A stretch of 64,000 nt of DNA from assembly GCF_032190615.1 (NCBI RefSeq), contig NZ_JAVLAT010000002.1:1044001-1108000 (forward strand), written 5' to 3'. Positions 44,863 through 55,073 of the stretch are shown here, piece after piece. The stretch's first letter is position 1, and each line of letters opens with the position of its first letter. This DNA is from Brucella pseudogrignonensis. Its GTDB lineage: Bacteria > Pseudomonadota > Alphaproteobacteria > Rhizobiales > Rhizobiaceae. The notes beneath the pieces are model-generated. The model worked only from the letters and a program-made list of their open reading frames with translations. It was not told the origin of the DNA and did no database searches. Made by a program: the position numbers and the translations under genes.

Positions 44863-45780
44863 TTATGCTTGTTGATTGCGTAGTGAGGATGAGGACTGCT
44901 CGCCCTCATTCTTTTTCATGAAGGACAACCTTTTGAAAAAGCCCAGCACGCCGCCAGAATTTCCCTTGCCAAAGCTCTGCGTAATGCGGTCGAGAATAAC
45001 GGCCAGAATGACCACAGCCAGACCACCTTCAAAGCCCTTGCCGACGTCCAGACGCTGAATGCCTGTCAGTACCGTGTTACCAAGACCACCGGCACCGATC
45101 ATCGATGCAATAACCACCATGGAGAGCGACAGCATGATTGTCTGGTTCATACCCGCCATTATGGATGGCATGGCATTGGGGAGCTGTACTTTGAAAAGTA
45201 GCTGTCTTGATGTGCAACCAAATGCGAGGCCTGCCTCAACAAATTCTGCATGCACCTGACGAATACCAAGATTGGTCAAACGCACCACGGGCGGCATTGC
45301 GAAGATAACGGTTGCAATCGTACCCGGTACGGCACCAAGGCCAAAAAACATAGCTGCCGGAATGAGATAGACAAACGCTGGCATTGTCTGCATCAGATCA
45401 AGCACCGGACGAACAACCGATGCAACCGCATCGCTGCGCGCCATCGCGATGCCGAGTGGGATACCGATCACCACCGCGATAATTGTAGAAGCCAGCACCA
45501 GTGAGAGGCTTTCCATTGTGCCGCTCCACAGCCCCATATGAATAATGAGAGCAAGGGCCAGTACCGCAAAAATCGCGAATTTCCAGCCGACCCTCCAGAG
45601 AGCCAGCAGCGTGAGAATTGCCACGCCGCCATATGGTGGAATTGCGAGAAGAGCATTTTGAATACCATCGGTTACAAACCCGATAGTGGCTGCAATAATA
45701 TCAAGTGCAGGCGTGAAATGATCGAGAATGTAGTTGACCACTACATCTGCTCCTCCACCGATACTAAAATTAAAATCCAT
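44863..45780 (-). CDS. Glycine betaine/proline-type ABC permease (ProW/OpuAB)
   Basis: A 305-residue inner-membrane permease. After a hydrophobic N-terminus it holds the binding-protein-dependent permease core with the segments LVLASTIIAVVIGIPLGIAMAR and GQTIMLSLSMVV-like MNQTIMLSLSMVVIASMIGAGGLG (each in part), typical of ProW. It lies 39 bp upstream of the binding-protein gene. The C-terminal tail is charged and cytoplasmic. Confidence 0.9.
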   Translation of the reverse strand: MDFNFSIGGGADVVVNYILDHFTPALDIIAATIGFVTDGIQNALLAIPPYGGVAILTLLALWRVGWKFAIFAVLALALIIHMGLWSGTMESLSLVLASTIIAVVIGIPLGIAMARSDAVASVVRPVLDLMQTMPAFVYLIPAAMFFGLGAVPGTIATVIFAMPPVVRLTNLGIRQVHAEFVEAGLAFGCTSRQLLFKVQLPNAMPSIMAGMNQTIMLSLSMVVIASMIGAGGLGNTVLTGIQRLDVGKGFEGGLAVVILAVILDRITQSFGKGNSGGVLGFFKRLSFMKKNEGEQSSSSLRNQQA

Positions 45781-45888
45781 GGTTTACCGTCCATTTCAGA
45801 TCGAGTTACCTATGGCTGGACTTCTGTCCCTTGCGGGGCGTCCAAACGGGATTGACCCCGAAAGCCTGAGAGAAATAAGGCGCGCAGA

Positions 45889-47073
45889 TCAGCCTGCGCG
45901 GCCAAGCGTTTCAAGCAATGCCGATTTACTGATAGCACCGAGGTAGCGATTATTCCGATCCGTTACTGGAACAGGCCAAGGACTTTCCGCCACACGCACC
46001 AGAAGCCCCGATAACGGAGCATCAGCTTGTATCGCAATCGCTCCATCCAACTGATCGTTCTCTATCTTGAAGTTTCCGCTCGCAAGCGCTTCCCGTGTGA
46101 CAACGCCGCGATAAATACGGTCGGCATCCAGCAATACGCCATAAGGCTTGCCACTTGCATCGAGACGTTCGAGTGCGGAAGACAATTGTGCCTGATCGAA
46201 GGTGATCAGCTCATCTTCGCGCACGACATCAGCGGCCTTAAACACACGCGAAACATCAACATTGCGGAAGAATGACCGAACATAATCATTAGCAGGTGCT
46301 GAGACGATTTCGTTTGGCGTACCGACTTGGACCACTTTGCCGTGCTGCATGATGCAAATACGATCACCAATACGCATGGCTTCGTCGAGATCGTGGCTTA
46401 CGAAAATGATTGTGCGGCTGTGTTCCGCCTGAAGGCGCTTCAATTCGTCCTGCATTTCCGTGCGGATCAACGGATCAAGCGCCGAAAATGCTTCGTCCAT
46501 CAACAGAATGGTGGGTTCACTCGCCAGTGCTCTTGCAAGACCAACGCGTTGCTTCATCCCGCCGGAAAGCTGATCAGGCATCGAATGCGCATAGGGTTCA
46601 AGACCCACTGCTGCCAGCGCTTTCAGCGCTTTTTCGTGACGTTCAGCCTCGCCCAATCCGGCCACTTCAAGACCAAACGCGGCATTATCAATCACGTTCC
46701 TATTTGGAAGAAGGGCAAATGACTGGAACACCATGCTCATATCGCGGCGACGAAGATCGATAAGCTCGCGCTTCGACATTTTCACGATATCGCGACCATC
46801 AACTTCAATGGAACCGTCGGTCGGCTCAATAAGACGATTGAGAAGGCGTAACAACGTTGACTTACCTGAGCCAGAGAGACCCATGATCACGAATACTTCA
46901 CCTTCTTTAATATCGAAGGTCGCGTTGTCTACACCGATTGTGGCGCCATGATCGCTGTGAATCTGGGCCTTTGATTTCCCTGCAAGCAATTCCTGCATCG
47001 CAAGCTTCGGATCGTCGCCGAAGACTTTAAACACGCTATTCAAGCTTATTTTTGTCTTAGCTGGCGACTTCAT
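45889..47073 (-). CDS. Glycine betaine/proline-type ABC ATPase with CBS domains (ProV/OpuAA)
   Basis: A 394-residue ATPase with Walker A GLSGSGKST, Q-loop VFQSFALLPNR, signature LSGGMKQR, Walker B LLMDEAFSALDP and H-loop VSHDLDEA, followed by two CBS repeats in the last 120 residues, the osmosensing module of OpuAA/ProV. The ATG at 47073 is used because AAGGA lies eight bases before it; the frame is open to 47118. First gene of the operon; a control region of about 540 bases lies upstream. Confidence 0.92.
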   Translation of the reverse strand: MKSPAKTKISLNSVFKVFGDDPKLAMQELLAGKSKAQIHSDHGATIGVDNATFDIKEGEVFVIMGLSGSGKSTLLRLLNRLIEPTDGSIEVDGRDIVKMSKRELIDLRRRDMSMVFQSFALLPNRNVIDNAAFGLEVAGLGEAERHEKALKALAAVGLEPYAHSMPDQLSGGMKQRVGLARALASEPTILLMDEAFSALDPLIRTEMQDELKRLQAEHSRTIIFVSHDLDEAMRIGDRICIMQHGKVVQVGTPNEIVSAPANDYVRSFFRNVDVSRVFKAADVVREDELITFDQAQLSSALERLDASGKPYGVLLDADRIYRGVVTREALASGNFKIENDQLDGAIAIQADAPLSGLLVRVAESPWPVPVTDRNNRYLGAISKSALLETLGRAG

Positions 47074-47613
47074 ACTTTCATCCTTGTATAAAATACCATG
47101 CATTATGTTTAACCCCACTGCGCTTGTGGGTTTAATCTCCTTTTTATCATTTTTATTTCTTCATTCACGCGCGAATTGGACATGCGCAACTTGCGAGCAA
47201 CGACATGCCCACATGGAATGATTATCGATTGGTGTGATCTATTTATATAGGCCATTTCCCGACATGTCCACCCACAGTCACGGATTCATCTTTGCACGGC
47301 CCGTCCCCTTGATAGTTTTTGATGGGCTGCGCGACGAAATATAAGGGTTGATCAACTTGTCCGGTTCTCGGATCTCATCGGTCAACCTGACTATAATAGT
47401 AATCCGCTGGAAGGGCCGCACAGGAGCGAGCTGCGACAAATATGCAATCGGCTGCGACATGAGACAATTTAGTATTCGCAGAATATAATTGAGCTTAATT
47501 ACAGTGAAATTGTATGATTATACTTGTGCAATATATGGCATCATCTACCAGAAAAATGGGCGCGGCCCAACCGATCCGTGCCCAAATTTGCAAGATTATT
47601 TAACGCGTTTCAA
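47074..47613. other. Long intergenic control region of the betaine-type transporter
   Basis: No convincing gene. An inverted repeat TTTAACCCCAC / GTGGGTTTAA (47107-47134) lies in the leader just before the ATPase gene. GACATGCCC (47202-47210) and GACATGTCC (47254-47262) are near-repeats. The rest is AT-rich. Small open frames here lack ribosome sites and family likeness. Confidence 0.4.
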
Positions 47614-48084
47614 TCAGTCGTTAACCATATATCCGACAAAGCCCGTAATGCGCCAACGACCGCCATCGCGACGACAGAAATAGAGCGTCTGCCAGTTCAA
47701 AATATCCTGCGTTCCATCTGCTTTAGCGATAGTTCCGTCGAACTTTTTACGCGCAACTGCGACATCACCATTGATATCAATCACATTGAGTCGTGTTGCA
47801 CGGTGTACGCCATCAGCAAGAGATTCGGCATAATCAGTTGCCGCACTCGCGGCTGCCTGCCGCAACCATTCATCGCGATAGGAAGCGAGTGTTGGGAAAG
47901 CAGCGTCCCATTTGTCGGGGTTTGCTTCACCATGCGCATGAATGCCGAGAAAACGCGCCTCATCAAAGTCATCAGCAACCAATGACCAGTTCTGTGTAAC
48001 AAAGGCCTCAATATCGCGACGAACCAGCATGTCCCAAATCTGCTCGCGGTCTTTATCGCCGGCAAAAGGATTATCTATCATCAT
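47614..48084 (-). CDS. NTF2/SnoaL-like small protein
   Basis: A 156-residue cytosolic protein with an NTF2-like alpha+beta fold: N-terminal helices with DREQIWDMLVRRDIEAFV, then strands ending in LNWQTLYFCRRDGGRWRITGFVGYM, as in SnoaL/nuclear transport factor 2-like enzymes and pocket proteins. Catalytic role unknown. Its ATG overlaps the stop codon of the D-threonine aldolase-like gene, so it is translated from the same mRNA, and it may bind or process the same small molecule. It closes the five-gene minus-strand operon. Confidence 0.75.
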   Translation of the reverse strand: MMIDNPFAGDKDREQIWDMLVRRDIEAFVTQNWSLVADDFDEARFLGIHAHGEANPDKWDAAFPTLASYRDEWLRQAAASAATDYAESLADGVHRATRLNVIDINGDVAVARKKFDGTIAKADGTQDILNWQTLYFCRRDGGRWRITGFVGYMVND

Positions 48085-49145
48085 TTAAGCTTTCCGCGTG
48101 CAGCGACAGGCAAAATATCGATGATATCGTCGCCGGAAATCAGATGCACTTCGTCGAAAAGATTGGAAACAACACAGACATGATCGGGAATAACCCGCAC
48201 CTTATCACCGACTTTCAAGCCAGCAATATCACCCTTAAGCGTGCCGTGCTCTTCGCTCAGACCCGTCACACGTGCGTCTGTCCTCTCAGCCAATTCGCCA
48301 AAATCATGCAGCCCTAGCGTATCGCTGGAAAGCGATTTTGAACCCGCATCGATTATCGCTCGGTCTGCTGTCGGATGACTGACAATTGTCGCGAGTACCG
48401 TCAAAGCACAATCGTTGAGCGTTGCCGCGCCTTTAGCCACCTGAAAACGATCAAAGTAAATATACGTACCGGGGCGGTATTCCGTAACAACACTCTCGTT
48501 GGGCGAAAGCCACATATCGGGCGTGCCGCCGCTTGAAATGGTTTCGCATTGAATTCCATTGGCAGCCAAAAGATCGCGCGCTTTACGCAACCAGTTTTCG
48601 GCCTGTTCTGCCTTGCCAGTCGCAGGATAGGTCATCAGGCCACCGAAGCGCAGACCTTTGCTCTGGCTGATCTGCCGAGCGAGTTCGAGTGCCTCTTCGG
48701 CTGTTTGCACACCACAGCGCCCCATGCCGGTGTCGCATTCCACCAAAACTTTAAGCGGTCGCCCTGCATTGGTGAAACGCTTTTCCAGTCCCTCAAGGGC
48801 CGTCGCGTTATCAACCGTTACAGATATTGTGATACGCTGATGCAGAGCATAAAGCCGATCAAGCTTCGCCTTACCCAGAATATTATAGGGCAAGAAAATA
48901 TCGATGATGCCTGCGTCCGCCATGACTTCCGCTTCACCAAGCTTTTGACAGGTAATGCCAACAGCTCCGGCTTCGAGCTGGCGTCGCGCAAAATATGGGA
49001 GCTTATGTGTTTTAATATGCGGACGCAGCTTCACACCGATCGCATCGGCATGCGCCTGCGCCTTAACAATATTGGCCTGAACGCGATTTACATCAATCAG
49101 AATTGCAGGCGTATCAATCTCATGGATATTTTTAGGCCTCGTCAT
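48081..49145 (-). CDS. D-threonine aldolase / D-serine dehydratase-like PLP enzyme (DSD1 family)
   Basis: A 354-residue fold-type III PLP enzyme with an alanine racemase-like barrel. The PLP lysine is in LRPHIKTHKLP and the C-terminal metal site has HxC in VIPDHVCVVSNLFDE, the zinc or manganese site of D-threonine aldolases, eukaryotic-type D-serine dehydratase and D-threo-3-hydroxyaspartate dehydratase. It would act on a D-beta-hydroxy amino acid, by retro-aldol cleavage or dehydration. The linked RidA, which removes enamine/imine products, speaks for dehydration. It starts three bases after the RpiR gene. Confidence 0.87.
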   Translation of the reverse strand: MTRPKNIHEIDTPAILIDVNRVQANIVKAQAHADAIGVKLRPHIKTHKLPYFARRQLEAGAVGITCQKLGEAEVMADAGIIDIFLPYNILGKAKLDRLYALHQRITISVTVDNATALEGLEKRFTNAGRPLKVLVECDTGMGRCGVQTAEEALELARQISQSKGLRFGGLMTYPATGKAEQAENWLRKARDLLAANGIQCETISSGGTPDMWLSPNESVVTEYRPGTYIYFDRFQVAKGAATLNDCALTVLATIVSHPTADRAIIDAGSKSLSSDTLGLHDFGELAERTDARVTGLSEEHGTLKGDIAGLKVGDKVRVIPDHVCVVSNLFDEVHLISGDDIIDILPVAARGKLK

Positions 49146-49148
49146 TCA

Positions 49149-50030
49149 TCAGTCTCCCAGCGGCAAACGCGGATCATCAATCTTGAGTGTGTTTAAACTG
49201 TGCTTGATACGCCGTAAGCTCTCAAGCACTTGTGGCCCGTGAATTTCAGCAGTGGCGGTGGCGATCATGTCGAGAATTGCCATCAATGCAAACCGCGAAG
49301 ATGTCGGCTTATAGAGATTTCCATCCTCATTAGACTGGAACGGAATAACCACATGTGTGGCTTTGGCAAGATCAGAATCCGGCGCGGTTATCGCAATCGT
49401 TTCTGCACCATATTGACGGGCAACCAGCACAGCCTCGACAACCGAACGGGCATAACCTGACACCGAGAATGCAATGACCGTCGTTTCGCGCGTTGCAACC
49501 GCTGCATACATGCGCTGCAATTGACCATCCACTTGCGCCAGAACCGGAATACCGAGCCTGAAAAGCCGGTTTTGCAATTCTGTAGCCATCATTGATGAAA
49601 TGCCACCCGAACCAAGGCAAAGCACTGAGCCTGAATTTACAATCCGCTCAGCGATTGACATCACAACGGACATATCGAGCATATCACTTGCGCGATGAAT
49701 AGCAGCGACGGCAGCGTCAGTCACAGCGGAGGCGATACGCGCCTCACGAATATCACGAGCTGGAATTTCTGCCGTCAGATATTGACCGCCAATCGCAAGT
49801 GCTTGCGCCAGAAAAAACTTGAAATCACGAACCCCATCGCAGCCCAGCCCGCGACAAAACCGGGTCACAGTCGGCTCACTCACCTCTGCACGCGACGCTA
49901 TTTCCGAAATAGCGGCCTTGGATGCATAGGCGGGGTCAGACAACACCAAAGCAGCCAACCGGCGGTCGGATTTCGACCCGTCCTGTGCTGCGGCATGAAG
50001 CCGTGTAATGATGTCTGCGACCTTGCTCAT
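49149..50030 (-). CDS. RpiR/MurR-family transcriptional regulator
   Basis: A 293-residue regulator with an N-terminal HTH_6 (AISEIASRAEVSEPTVTRFC) and a SIS domain (GSVLCLGSGGISSMMATELQ). SIS ligands are usually phosphosugars, but some RpiR proteins serve amino-acid or peptide pathways. It lies inside the operon with an ABC ATPase and the D-amino-acid enzyme, and probably controls both divergent operons through the inverted repeat near 51923-51959. Confidence 0.87.
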   Translation of the reverse strand: MSKVADIITRLHAAAQDGSKSDRRLAALVLSDPAYASKAAISEIASRAEVSEPTVTRFCRGLGCDGVRDFKFFLAQALAIGGQYLTAEIPARDIREARIASAVTDAAVAAIHRASDMLDMSVVMSIAERIVNSGSVLCLGSGGISSMMATELQNRLFRLGIPVLAQVDGQLQRMYAAVATRETTVIAFSVSGYARSVVEAVLVARQYGAETIAITAPDSDLAKATHVVIPFQSNEDGNLYKPTSSRFALMAILDMIATATAEIHGPQVLESLRRIKHSLNTLKIDDPRLPLGD

Positions 50031-50036
50031 GCAGTA

Positions 50037-51095
50037 TTAAAGCGGCAAACCGCTTTCCTTATCAAAGAGATGAATATGTTCGGGCTTTGCCGTTACAGGG
50101 ACTCGCTCTCCGGGTGCAAGGTGAATACGCTCGCGGAATACGGCACGCACAGCTTCGCCAGCAATTTTTCCATAAACATGAGTTTCTGGTCCGGTTGGTT
50201 CGACCACTTCGATAACAAGCGTTAACCCCTCGCCGTCTTTCGCAATGACGAAATTCTCAGGACGCACACCCAATTCAGCCTTCCGGCCAGACACAGATTT
50301 TCCCGGAACGGCAATCTCTTCGCCTTCTGTGGTACGGAACCTGCCACCTTCCAGCAATTCACCGGGAATGAAGCTCATCGACGGCGAGCCTATGAACCCA
50401 GCGACAAACTTGTTTGCCGGACGATCATAAAGATCGAGCGGCGCACCGATCTGCTGGATTTTGCCCTGATTCATAACGACAATACGGTCGGCCATCGTCA
50501 TGGCTTCGATCTGGTCATGCGTCACGTAGATGACAGTCGATTTGAGACGATGGTGCAGCGCCTTGATTTCAGTACGCATCTGCACACGAAGCTGCGCATC
50601 AAGGTTCGACAATGGTTCATCGAAGAGAAACACCGATGGCTCGCGCACAATGGCGCGCCCCATGGCGACGCGCTGACGCTGCCCACCAGACAGTTGGCGC
50701 GGATAGCGATCAAGATAAGAATGCAGATTGAGAATGCCTGCGGCTTTATCAACTTTGGCAGCAGTTGCTGCTTTATCTTCACCGCGAATGCGTGGGCCAA
50801 AACCGATATTTTCGCGCGCCGTCATATGTGGAAAGAGCGCGTAGGACTGAAACACCATCGCGATATTACGCTTTTGCGGCGGGAGGTCATTGGCGCGTTC
50901 GCCACCGATCGTCAAATCACCACCGGAAATTGGCTCAAGCCCCGCAACCATGCGTAAAAGCGTAGACTTACCACAGCCAGACGGCCCAACCAGCACAAGA
51001 AACTCACCATCCTCGATGTCGAGATCAACCCGATCAAGAATGGTCATTTGCCCGAAAGATTTGGTAATGCCACGCAGGGAAACATTTTTCATCAC
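50037..51095 (-). CDS. ABC importer ATPase, UgpC/MalK type
   Basis: A 352-residue ATPase with Walker A GPSGCGKST, Q-loop VFQSYALFPHM, signature LSGGQRQR, Walker B VFLFDEPLSNLDA and H-loop VTHDQIEA, and a C-terminal OB/TOBE domain as in UgpC/MalK. It is encoded on the opposite strand from the binding protein and permeases at 52047-55061, which have no ATPase of their own, so the two operons must work together. One base separates it from the SDR stop codon. Confidence 0.9.
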   Translation of the reverse strand: MMKNVSLRGITKSFGQMTILDRVDLDIEDGEFLVLVGPSGCGKSTLLRMVAGLEPISGGDLTIGGERANDLPPQKRNIAMVFQSYALFPHMTARENIGFGPRIRGEDKAATAAKVDKAAGILNLHSYLDRYPRQLSGGQRQRVAMGRAIVREPSVFLFDEPLSNLDAQLRVQMRTEIKALHHRLKSTVIYVTHDQIEAMTMADRIVVMNQGKIQQIGAPLDLYDRPANKFVAGFIGSPSMSFIPGELLEGGRFRTTEGEEIAVPGKSVSGRKAELGVRPENFVIAKDGEGLTLVIEVVEPTGPETHVYGKIAGEAVRAVFRERIHLAPGERVPVTAKPEHIHLFDKESGLPL

Positions 51096-51869
51096 TCAGT
51101 TCCCATTTAAAATATCATCGATAAAAGGACGACAGCCCGCCATAAGCCCTGCATCAACCGGTAATATCGTGCCGGTGATGCCAGACGCACGATCTGATGC
51201 AAGAAAAGCAATCGTCTCTGCCACCTCATTCACCTTGACAATGCGACCAAGCGGATAAAGACGTTTGAGCTTTTCAAACACGGTTGGATCTTTGGCGATG
51301 CGATGATCCCAAGCAGATGTATGAATAGAGCCGGGACAGACCACATTCGCGCGCAAACCATACTGGCCATATTCAACTGCGAGCGCCCGTGCAAAAGCAT
51401 TGATTCCGGCTTTTGCCGCTGCATAAGCGGGATTACCAAAATGCGAGAGCGCATTGACCGACGAAACAAAAACAAATGTGCCAGAACCGCGTATAGCCAT
51501 TTTTTGGGCGATGGCAGTAGAAACCGCGCTTACCCCTGTCAGATTGAGATCAATTTCCCGATTGATCATTGTCTGATCAAGTTCTTCAAAAGTCTCGGCC
51601 CGGGTCCAGCCAGCGTTGTTGATGACGATATCCGGCACACCCTCACGCGCCATGATGTCATCCGCGACGGCAGCCAATGAATCGCGATTGAGCAAATCGA
51701 AAACATAACGACTGGCTATTTGGGGAGCTTGCAACGCTTCCAAGCTTTGGTCACAGCCAATTACACGCGCGCCGCGCGTCGAAAACATCTCAACCAAAGC
51801 TGCGCCAAGGCCGCCACCAGCACCAGTGATTAACACGGATTTTCCGGCAAATTCGCCTGAATGATCCAC
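51096..51869 (-). CDS. Short-chain dehydrogenase/reductase
   Basis: A 257-residue classical SDR. The cofactor motif is VLITGAGGGLGAAL, the structural NNAG is in VINNAGWTR, and the catalytic residues are S in FVFVSSVNAL and Y-x3-K in YAAAKAGINAF. It probably oxidises or reduces a hydroxyl of the imported compound or its breakdown product. First gene of the minus-strand operon, 177 bp from the divergent binding-protein gene. Confidence 0.88.
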   Translation of the reverse strand: MDHSGEFAGKSVLITGAGGGLGAALVEMFSTRGARVIGCDQSLEALQAPQIASRYVFDLLNRDSLAAVADDIMAREGVPDIVINNAGWTRAETFEELDQTMINREIDLNLTGVSAVSTAIAQKMAIRGSGTFVFVSSVNALSHFGNPAYAAAKAGINAFARALAVEYGQYGLRANVVCPGSIHTSAWDHRIAKDPTVFEKLKRLYPLGRIVKVNEVAETIAFLASDRASGITGTILPVDAGLMAGCRPFIDDILNGN

Positions 51870-51922
51870 TCTGTTCCCCTTTGTACAGCACTTTGCGTGC
51901 CTGATTATTTTGATTAGCCTAG

Positions 51923-51959
51923 AAGTGAAAATGTAAGTTTACAACAAAACATTTTACTT
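51923..51959. promoter_or_regulatory. Inverted repeats in the divergent promoter region (RpiR operator candidate)
   Basis: AAGTGAAAATGT (51923-51934) and ACATTTTACTT (51949-51959) form an imperfect long inverted repeat, with the smaller palindrome TGTAA-GT-TTACA (51932-51943) inside. It lies centrally between the SDR and binding-protein genes. Confidence 0.5.
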
Positions 51960-52046
51960 GAAAGCGCAAAATTTGCCGATAATGTAGGAAAATAACAAAA
52001 ATTAGCACTTCCTGCATAGAGCAGAGGCAAAAAGGGGAACGGAAAC

Positions 52047-53282
52047 ATGACGATAGGAAAATGGAAGACTGGCCTTTTGGCTGGATTAAGCATTCTGGCA
52101 CTCGGTTCGACGGCGCTTGCTGGCGAAGTGCGTATGACAGTCGCGGAGTACAGCTCCAAGACGGGTCCATATTTTGAAGAAGTGAAAAAGGCTTTTGAAG
52201 CTGAGAACCCCGGCATCACGCTGACTTTCGAAGTCGTGCCATGGGACGTGCTTCTCCAGAAGCTTACAACCGATATTTCAGCCGGAACCAATGCTGATCT
52301 TTCTATCATCGGAACGCGCTGGCTGATCGATTTCGTGCAGCAGGGCATTGCCGAGCCGATGGACGGCTATATGGACGATGCTTTCAAGGATCGTTTCATC
52401 GAAACCTTCCTGTCACCTTCGGTATTGGAAGGCAAAACATATGGCCTGCCCATCGCCGCATCTGCCCGCGCGATGTATTACAACAAAGATCTGCTTGAAA
52501 AAGCAGGTGTAGCTAATCCTCCAGCAAACTGGGATGAAGTCAAAGCCGCCGCAGAAAAAATTAAGGCGCTCGGCGGCGAAAACTATGGTTTCGGCTTGCA
52601 AGGCAAGGAAATCGAGACCGACGTATATTATTACTACGCCATGTGGTCACAAGGTGCTGAAATCCTCAACAAGGATGGCACATCGGGCCTGAGCTCGCCA
52701 GGTGCACTGGAAGCAGCCAAGCTTTACAAATCGATGATTGATGATGGCCTCACTCAGCCGGGCGTTACATCCTATGCACGCGAAGATGTGCAGAACCTGT
52801 TCAAGCAGGGCAAAGTTGGCATGATGATCACAGCGCCATTCTTGTCGAACCAGATCAAGGAAGAGGCGCCGAACCTGAAATATGGTGTTACCGCAATTCC
52901 CGCTGGTCCAACCGGCGCACGCGGCACCTATGGCGTGACCGACTCCGTCATTATGTTCCAGAATTCCAAGAACAAGGAAGAGGCCTGGAAAGTTCTCGAC
53001 TTCCTGTTCCAGAAAGATTGGCGCGCCAAGTTTACGCAAGGCGAGGGCTTCCTTCCTGTAAACAAGGAAGAAGCCAAGATGGATTATTACGTCAATAATG
53101 CTGATCTTGCTGCTTTCACCGCCCTGCTTCCTGATGCACGTTTTGCACCGATCATTCCGGGCTGGGAAGAAATCGCCGATATCACATCCAACGCCATGCA
53201 AACCATCTATCTTGGCAAAGGTGAGCCAGACGCCGTACTCAAAGAAGCCGCAGGCAAGGCAGATGCGATCCTGAAGAAATAA
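52047..53282 (+). CDS. Extracellular solute-binding protein family 1
   Basis: A 411-residue periplasmic binding protein with a signal peptide ending STALA and the family-1 opening [31 protein letters not shown] (in part). The block [22 protein letters not shown] is the sugar-binding-protein (MalE/UgpB) signature. Family 1 binds oligosaccharides, glycerophosphodiesters and also some peptides and opines. The next permease gene lies 85 bp away behind a stem-loop. Confidence 0.9.
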   Translation: MTIGKWKTGLLAGLSILALGSTALAGEVRMTVAEYSSKTGPYFEEVKKAFEAENPGITLTFEVVPWDVLLQKLTTDISAGTNADLSIIGTRWLIDFVQQGIAEPMDGYMDDAFKDRFIETFLSPSVLEGKTYGLPIAASARAMYYNKDLLEKAGVANPPANWDEVKAAAEKIKALGGENYGFGLQGKEIETDVYYYYAMWSQGAEILNKDGTSGLSSPGALEAAKLYKSMIDDGLTQPGVTSYAREDVQNLFKQGKVGMMITAPFLSNQIKEEAPNLKYGVTAIPAGPTGARGTYGVTDSVIMFQNSKNKEEAWKVLDFLFQKDWRAKFTQGEGFLPVNKEEAKMDYYVNNADLAAFTALLPDARFAPIIPGWEEIADITSNAMQTIYLGKGEPDAVLKEAAGKADAILKK

Positions 53283-53289
53283 TTTCATC

Positions 53290-53340
53290 AACCCGGCATC
53301 AGACGGCTCAAGTCAGTCTTCATCAATCTGCTGCCGGGTT
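53290..53340 (+). other. Intercistronic stem-loop after the binding-protein gene
   Basis: AACCCGGC (53290-53297) pairs with GCCGGGTT (53333-53340) over a 35-base loop that has weaker internal pairing. A TTCCCTTTCTT follows. It may limit read-through to the permeases and stabilise the binding-protein mRNA. Confidence 0.55.
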
Positions 53341-53367
53341 CCCTTTCTTGTTTGGATTTTTTGGCCG

Positions 53368-54237
53368 ATGCACAATCGCACCCTGCCCTATTTTCTGATC
53401 CTGCCAAGCTTAATGCTTGCTGCGGTGGTGATCTTCTGGCCGGTTGTAAATCTCTTTGAGATCGCCACCCATGATGTTAACCGTTTCGGACAATTGCGCG
53501 AATTAAACGACGGTGCAAACTTTACCGCACTTTTCGCATCAAGCGAATTTCTCAATGCTTTATGGCGAACCGCTATCTGGACAGTTGCTGTCGTTGTCGG
53601 CGCGCTTGTCGTGTCGGTTCCGGTAGCAATCGTCCTCAATATGGATTTTTATGGCCGATCTGTTGCGCGTGTGATTGTCATGCTGCCATGGGCTGTATCG
53701 CTAACCATGACAGCCATCGTCTGGCGCTGGGCGTTAAACGGCGAAAGCGGAATGTTGAATTCCGCGCTGCGAAACTTAGGGTTAATCGACAGCAATATTC
53801 AATGGCTTGCCAGTGCAACGACTGCCTTTCCAATGCAAATATTGGTCGGCATTCTCGTGACTGTACCTTTTACAACCACAATCTTCCTTGGCGGTTTGTC
53901 CTCAATCCCCGACGATCTTTATGAAGCTTCATCACTTGAAGGTGCGAATATCTGGCAACAATTCCGCGAAATCACGCTGCCGCTGCTCAAACCATTCATC
54001 AATATCGCAATCGTCCTGAATACGATCTACGTATTTAATTCCTTCCCAATCATCTGGGTGATGACACAAGGTGGGCCAGCAAACTCAACCGACATCCTCG
54101 TAACGCATCTTTACAAGCTGGCGTTCAGGCTCGGAAAACTTGGTGAGGCATCAGCAGTGTCGCTGATCATGCTCGCGATCCTGCTTGTATTCACCGCGAT
54201 TTATATTCGAATTTCAATGCGGAGCGAACGCGCATGA
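53368..54237 (+). CDS. ABC importer permease 1 (MalF/UgpA type)
   Basis: A 289-residue inner-membrane permease with six hydrophobic segments, opening [21 protein letters not shown]. The EAA loop reads [20 protein letters not shown]. It forms the first half of the channel; its stop overlaps the start of the second permease by 4 bp (ATGA). Confidence 0.92.
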   Translation: MHNRTLPYFLILPSLMLAAVVIFWPVVNLFEIATHDVNRFGQLRELNDGANFTALFASSEFLNALWRTAIWTVAVVVGALVVSVPVAIVLNMDFYGRSVARVIVMLPWAVSLTMTAIVWRWALNGESGMLNSALRNLGLIDSNIQWLASATTAFPMQILVGILVTVPFTTTIFLGGLSSIPDDLYEASSLEGANIWQQFREITLPLLKPFINIAIVLNTIYVFNSFPIIWVMTQGGPANSTDILVTHLYKLAFRLGKLGEASAVSLIMLAILLVFTAIYIRISMRSERA

Positions 54238-55061
54238 CCGCATCAAAAACCAAACGCACAATCATCGCCTGGATCATCCTCGCACCGTTGATCGTGCTGA
54301 CACTGTTTCCTTTCGCCGTCATGTTTTTGACAGCAGTGAAACCACCGCATGAGGTTCTCTCGCCGACATGGTGGCCAAGTGAATTCCGCTGGCAGAACTT
54401 TTCTGAAATGTGGGTGAGGACGGGTTTCGGCACGGCACTTCTCAACTCTTTCTATGTCTCGATAATCGCGTCAGTCGGTGCGATCATCGTGTCCATTCCT
54501 GCTGCTTATGCCATGTCGCGCTTTCATTTTGCAGGTCATGGCGCATTCCGCCAGTTCCTGCTTGTCTCGCAAATGATCTCGCCAATTGTATTGGTGTTGG
54601 GGCTTTTCCGCTTGCTTGCTGCTTACGGATTGATTGAAAGTGTGAAGGCGGTGGGCGCAATCTACATGGCCTTTAACATCGCTTTCACAGTGTGGATGTT
54701 GCAAAGCTATTTCGACACGATCCCGAAAGACCTTGAAGAAGCTTCATGGATGGAAGGCGCTGGCCGCTTCAAAACTCTGGTCAAAGTGTTCCTGCCACTC
54801 TGTCTTCCGGCAATCGCAGTGACGGGAATATTCACCTTCATCAATGCCTGGAACGAGTTCGTCGTCGCACTCACAATGCTGCGCAGTCAAGCAAGCTACA
54901 CATTGCCTATTCAGGTCTTCTCACTGGTCGCAGGTCGATACACAGTTGAATGGCACTACGTCATGGCAGCAACGCTCGTAGCCACTCTGCCGGTCGCAAT
55001 ACTCTTCATATGGCTGCAACGCTACCTCATCAAAGGCTTGGCGCTCGGTGCTGTAAAATAA
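54234..55061 (+). CDS. ABC importer permease 2 (MalG/UgpE type)
   Basis: A 275-residue permease with six hydrophobic segments. The EAA loop reads [20 protein letters not shown] and [17 protein letters not shown] is the usual MalG-type block. With the first permease it makes a heterodimeric channel driven by the ATPase encoded at 50037-51095. RidA follows 12 bp later. Confidence 0.92.
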   Translation: MTASKTKRTIIAWIILAPLIVLTLFPFAVMFLTAVKPPHEVLSPTWWPSEFRWQNFSEMWVRTGFGTALLNSFYVSIIASVGAIIVSIPAAYAMSRFHFAGHGAFRQFLLVSQMISPIVLVLGLFRLLAAYGLIESVKAVGAIYMAFNIAFTVWMLQSYFDTIPKDLEEASWMEGAGRFKTLVKVFLPLCLPAIAVTGIFTFINAWNEFVVALTMLRSQASYTLPIQVFSLVAGRYTVEWHYVMAATLVATLPVAILFIWLQRYLIKGLALGAVK

Positions 55062-55073
55062 GCAAGGTTCATC

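Noticed and set aside
47278..47460. Small open frames in the leader of the betaine-type transporter
   Set aside because: No ribosome sites and no domain likeness; overlapping frames on both strands (also 47489-47683) show no coding signal.
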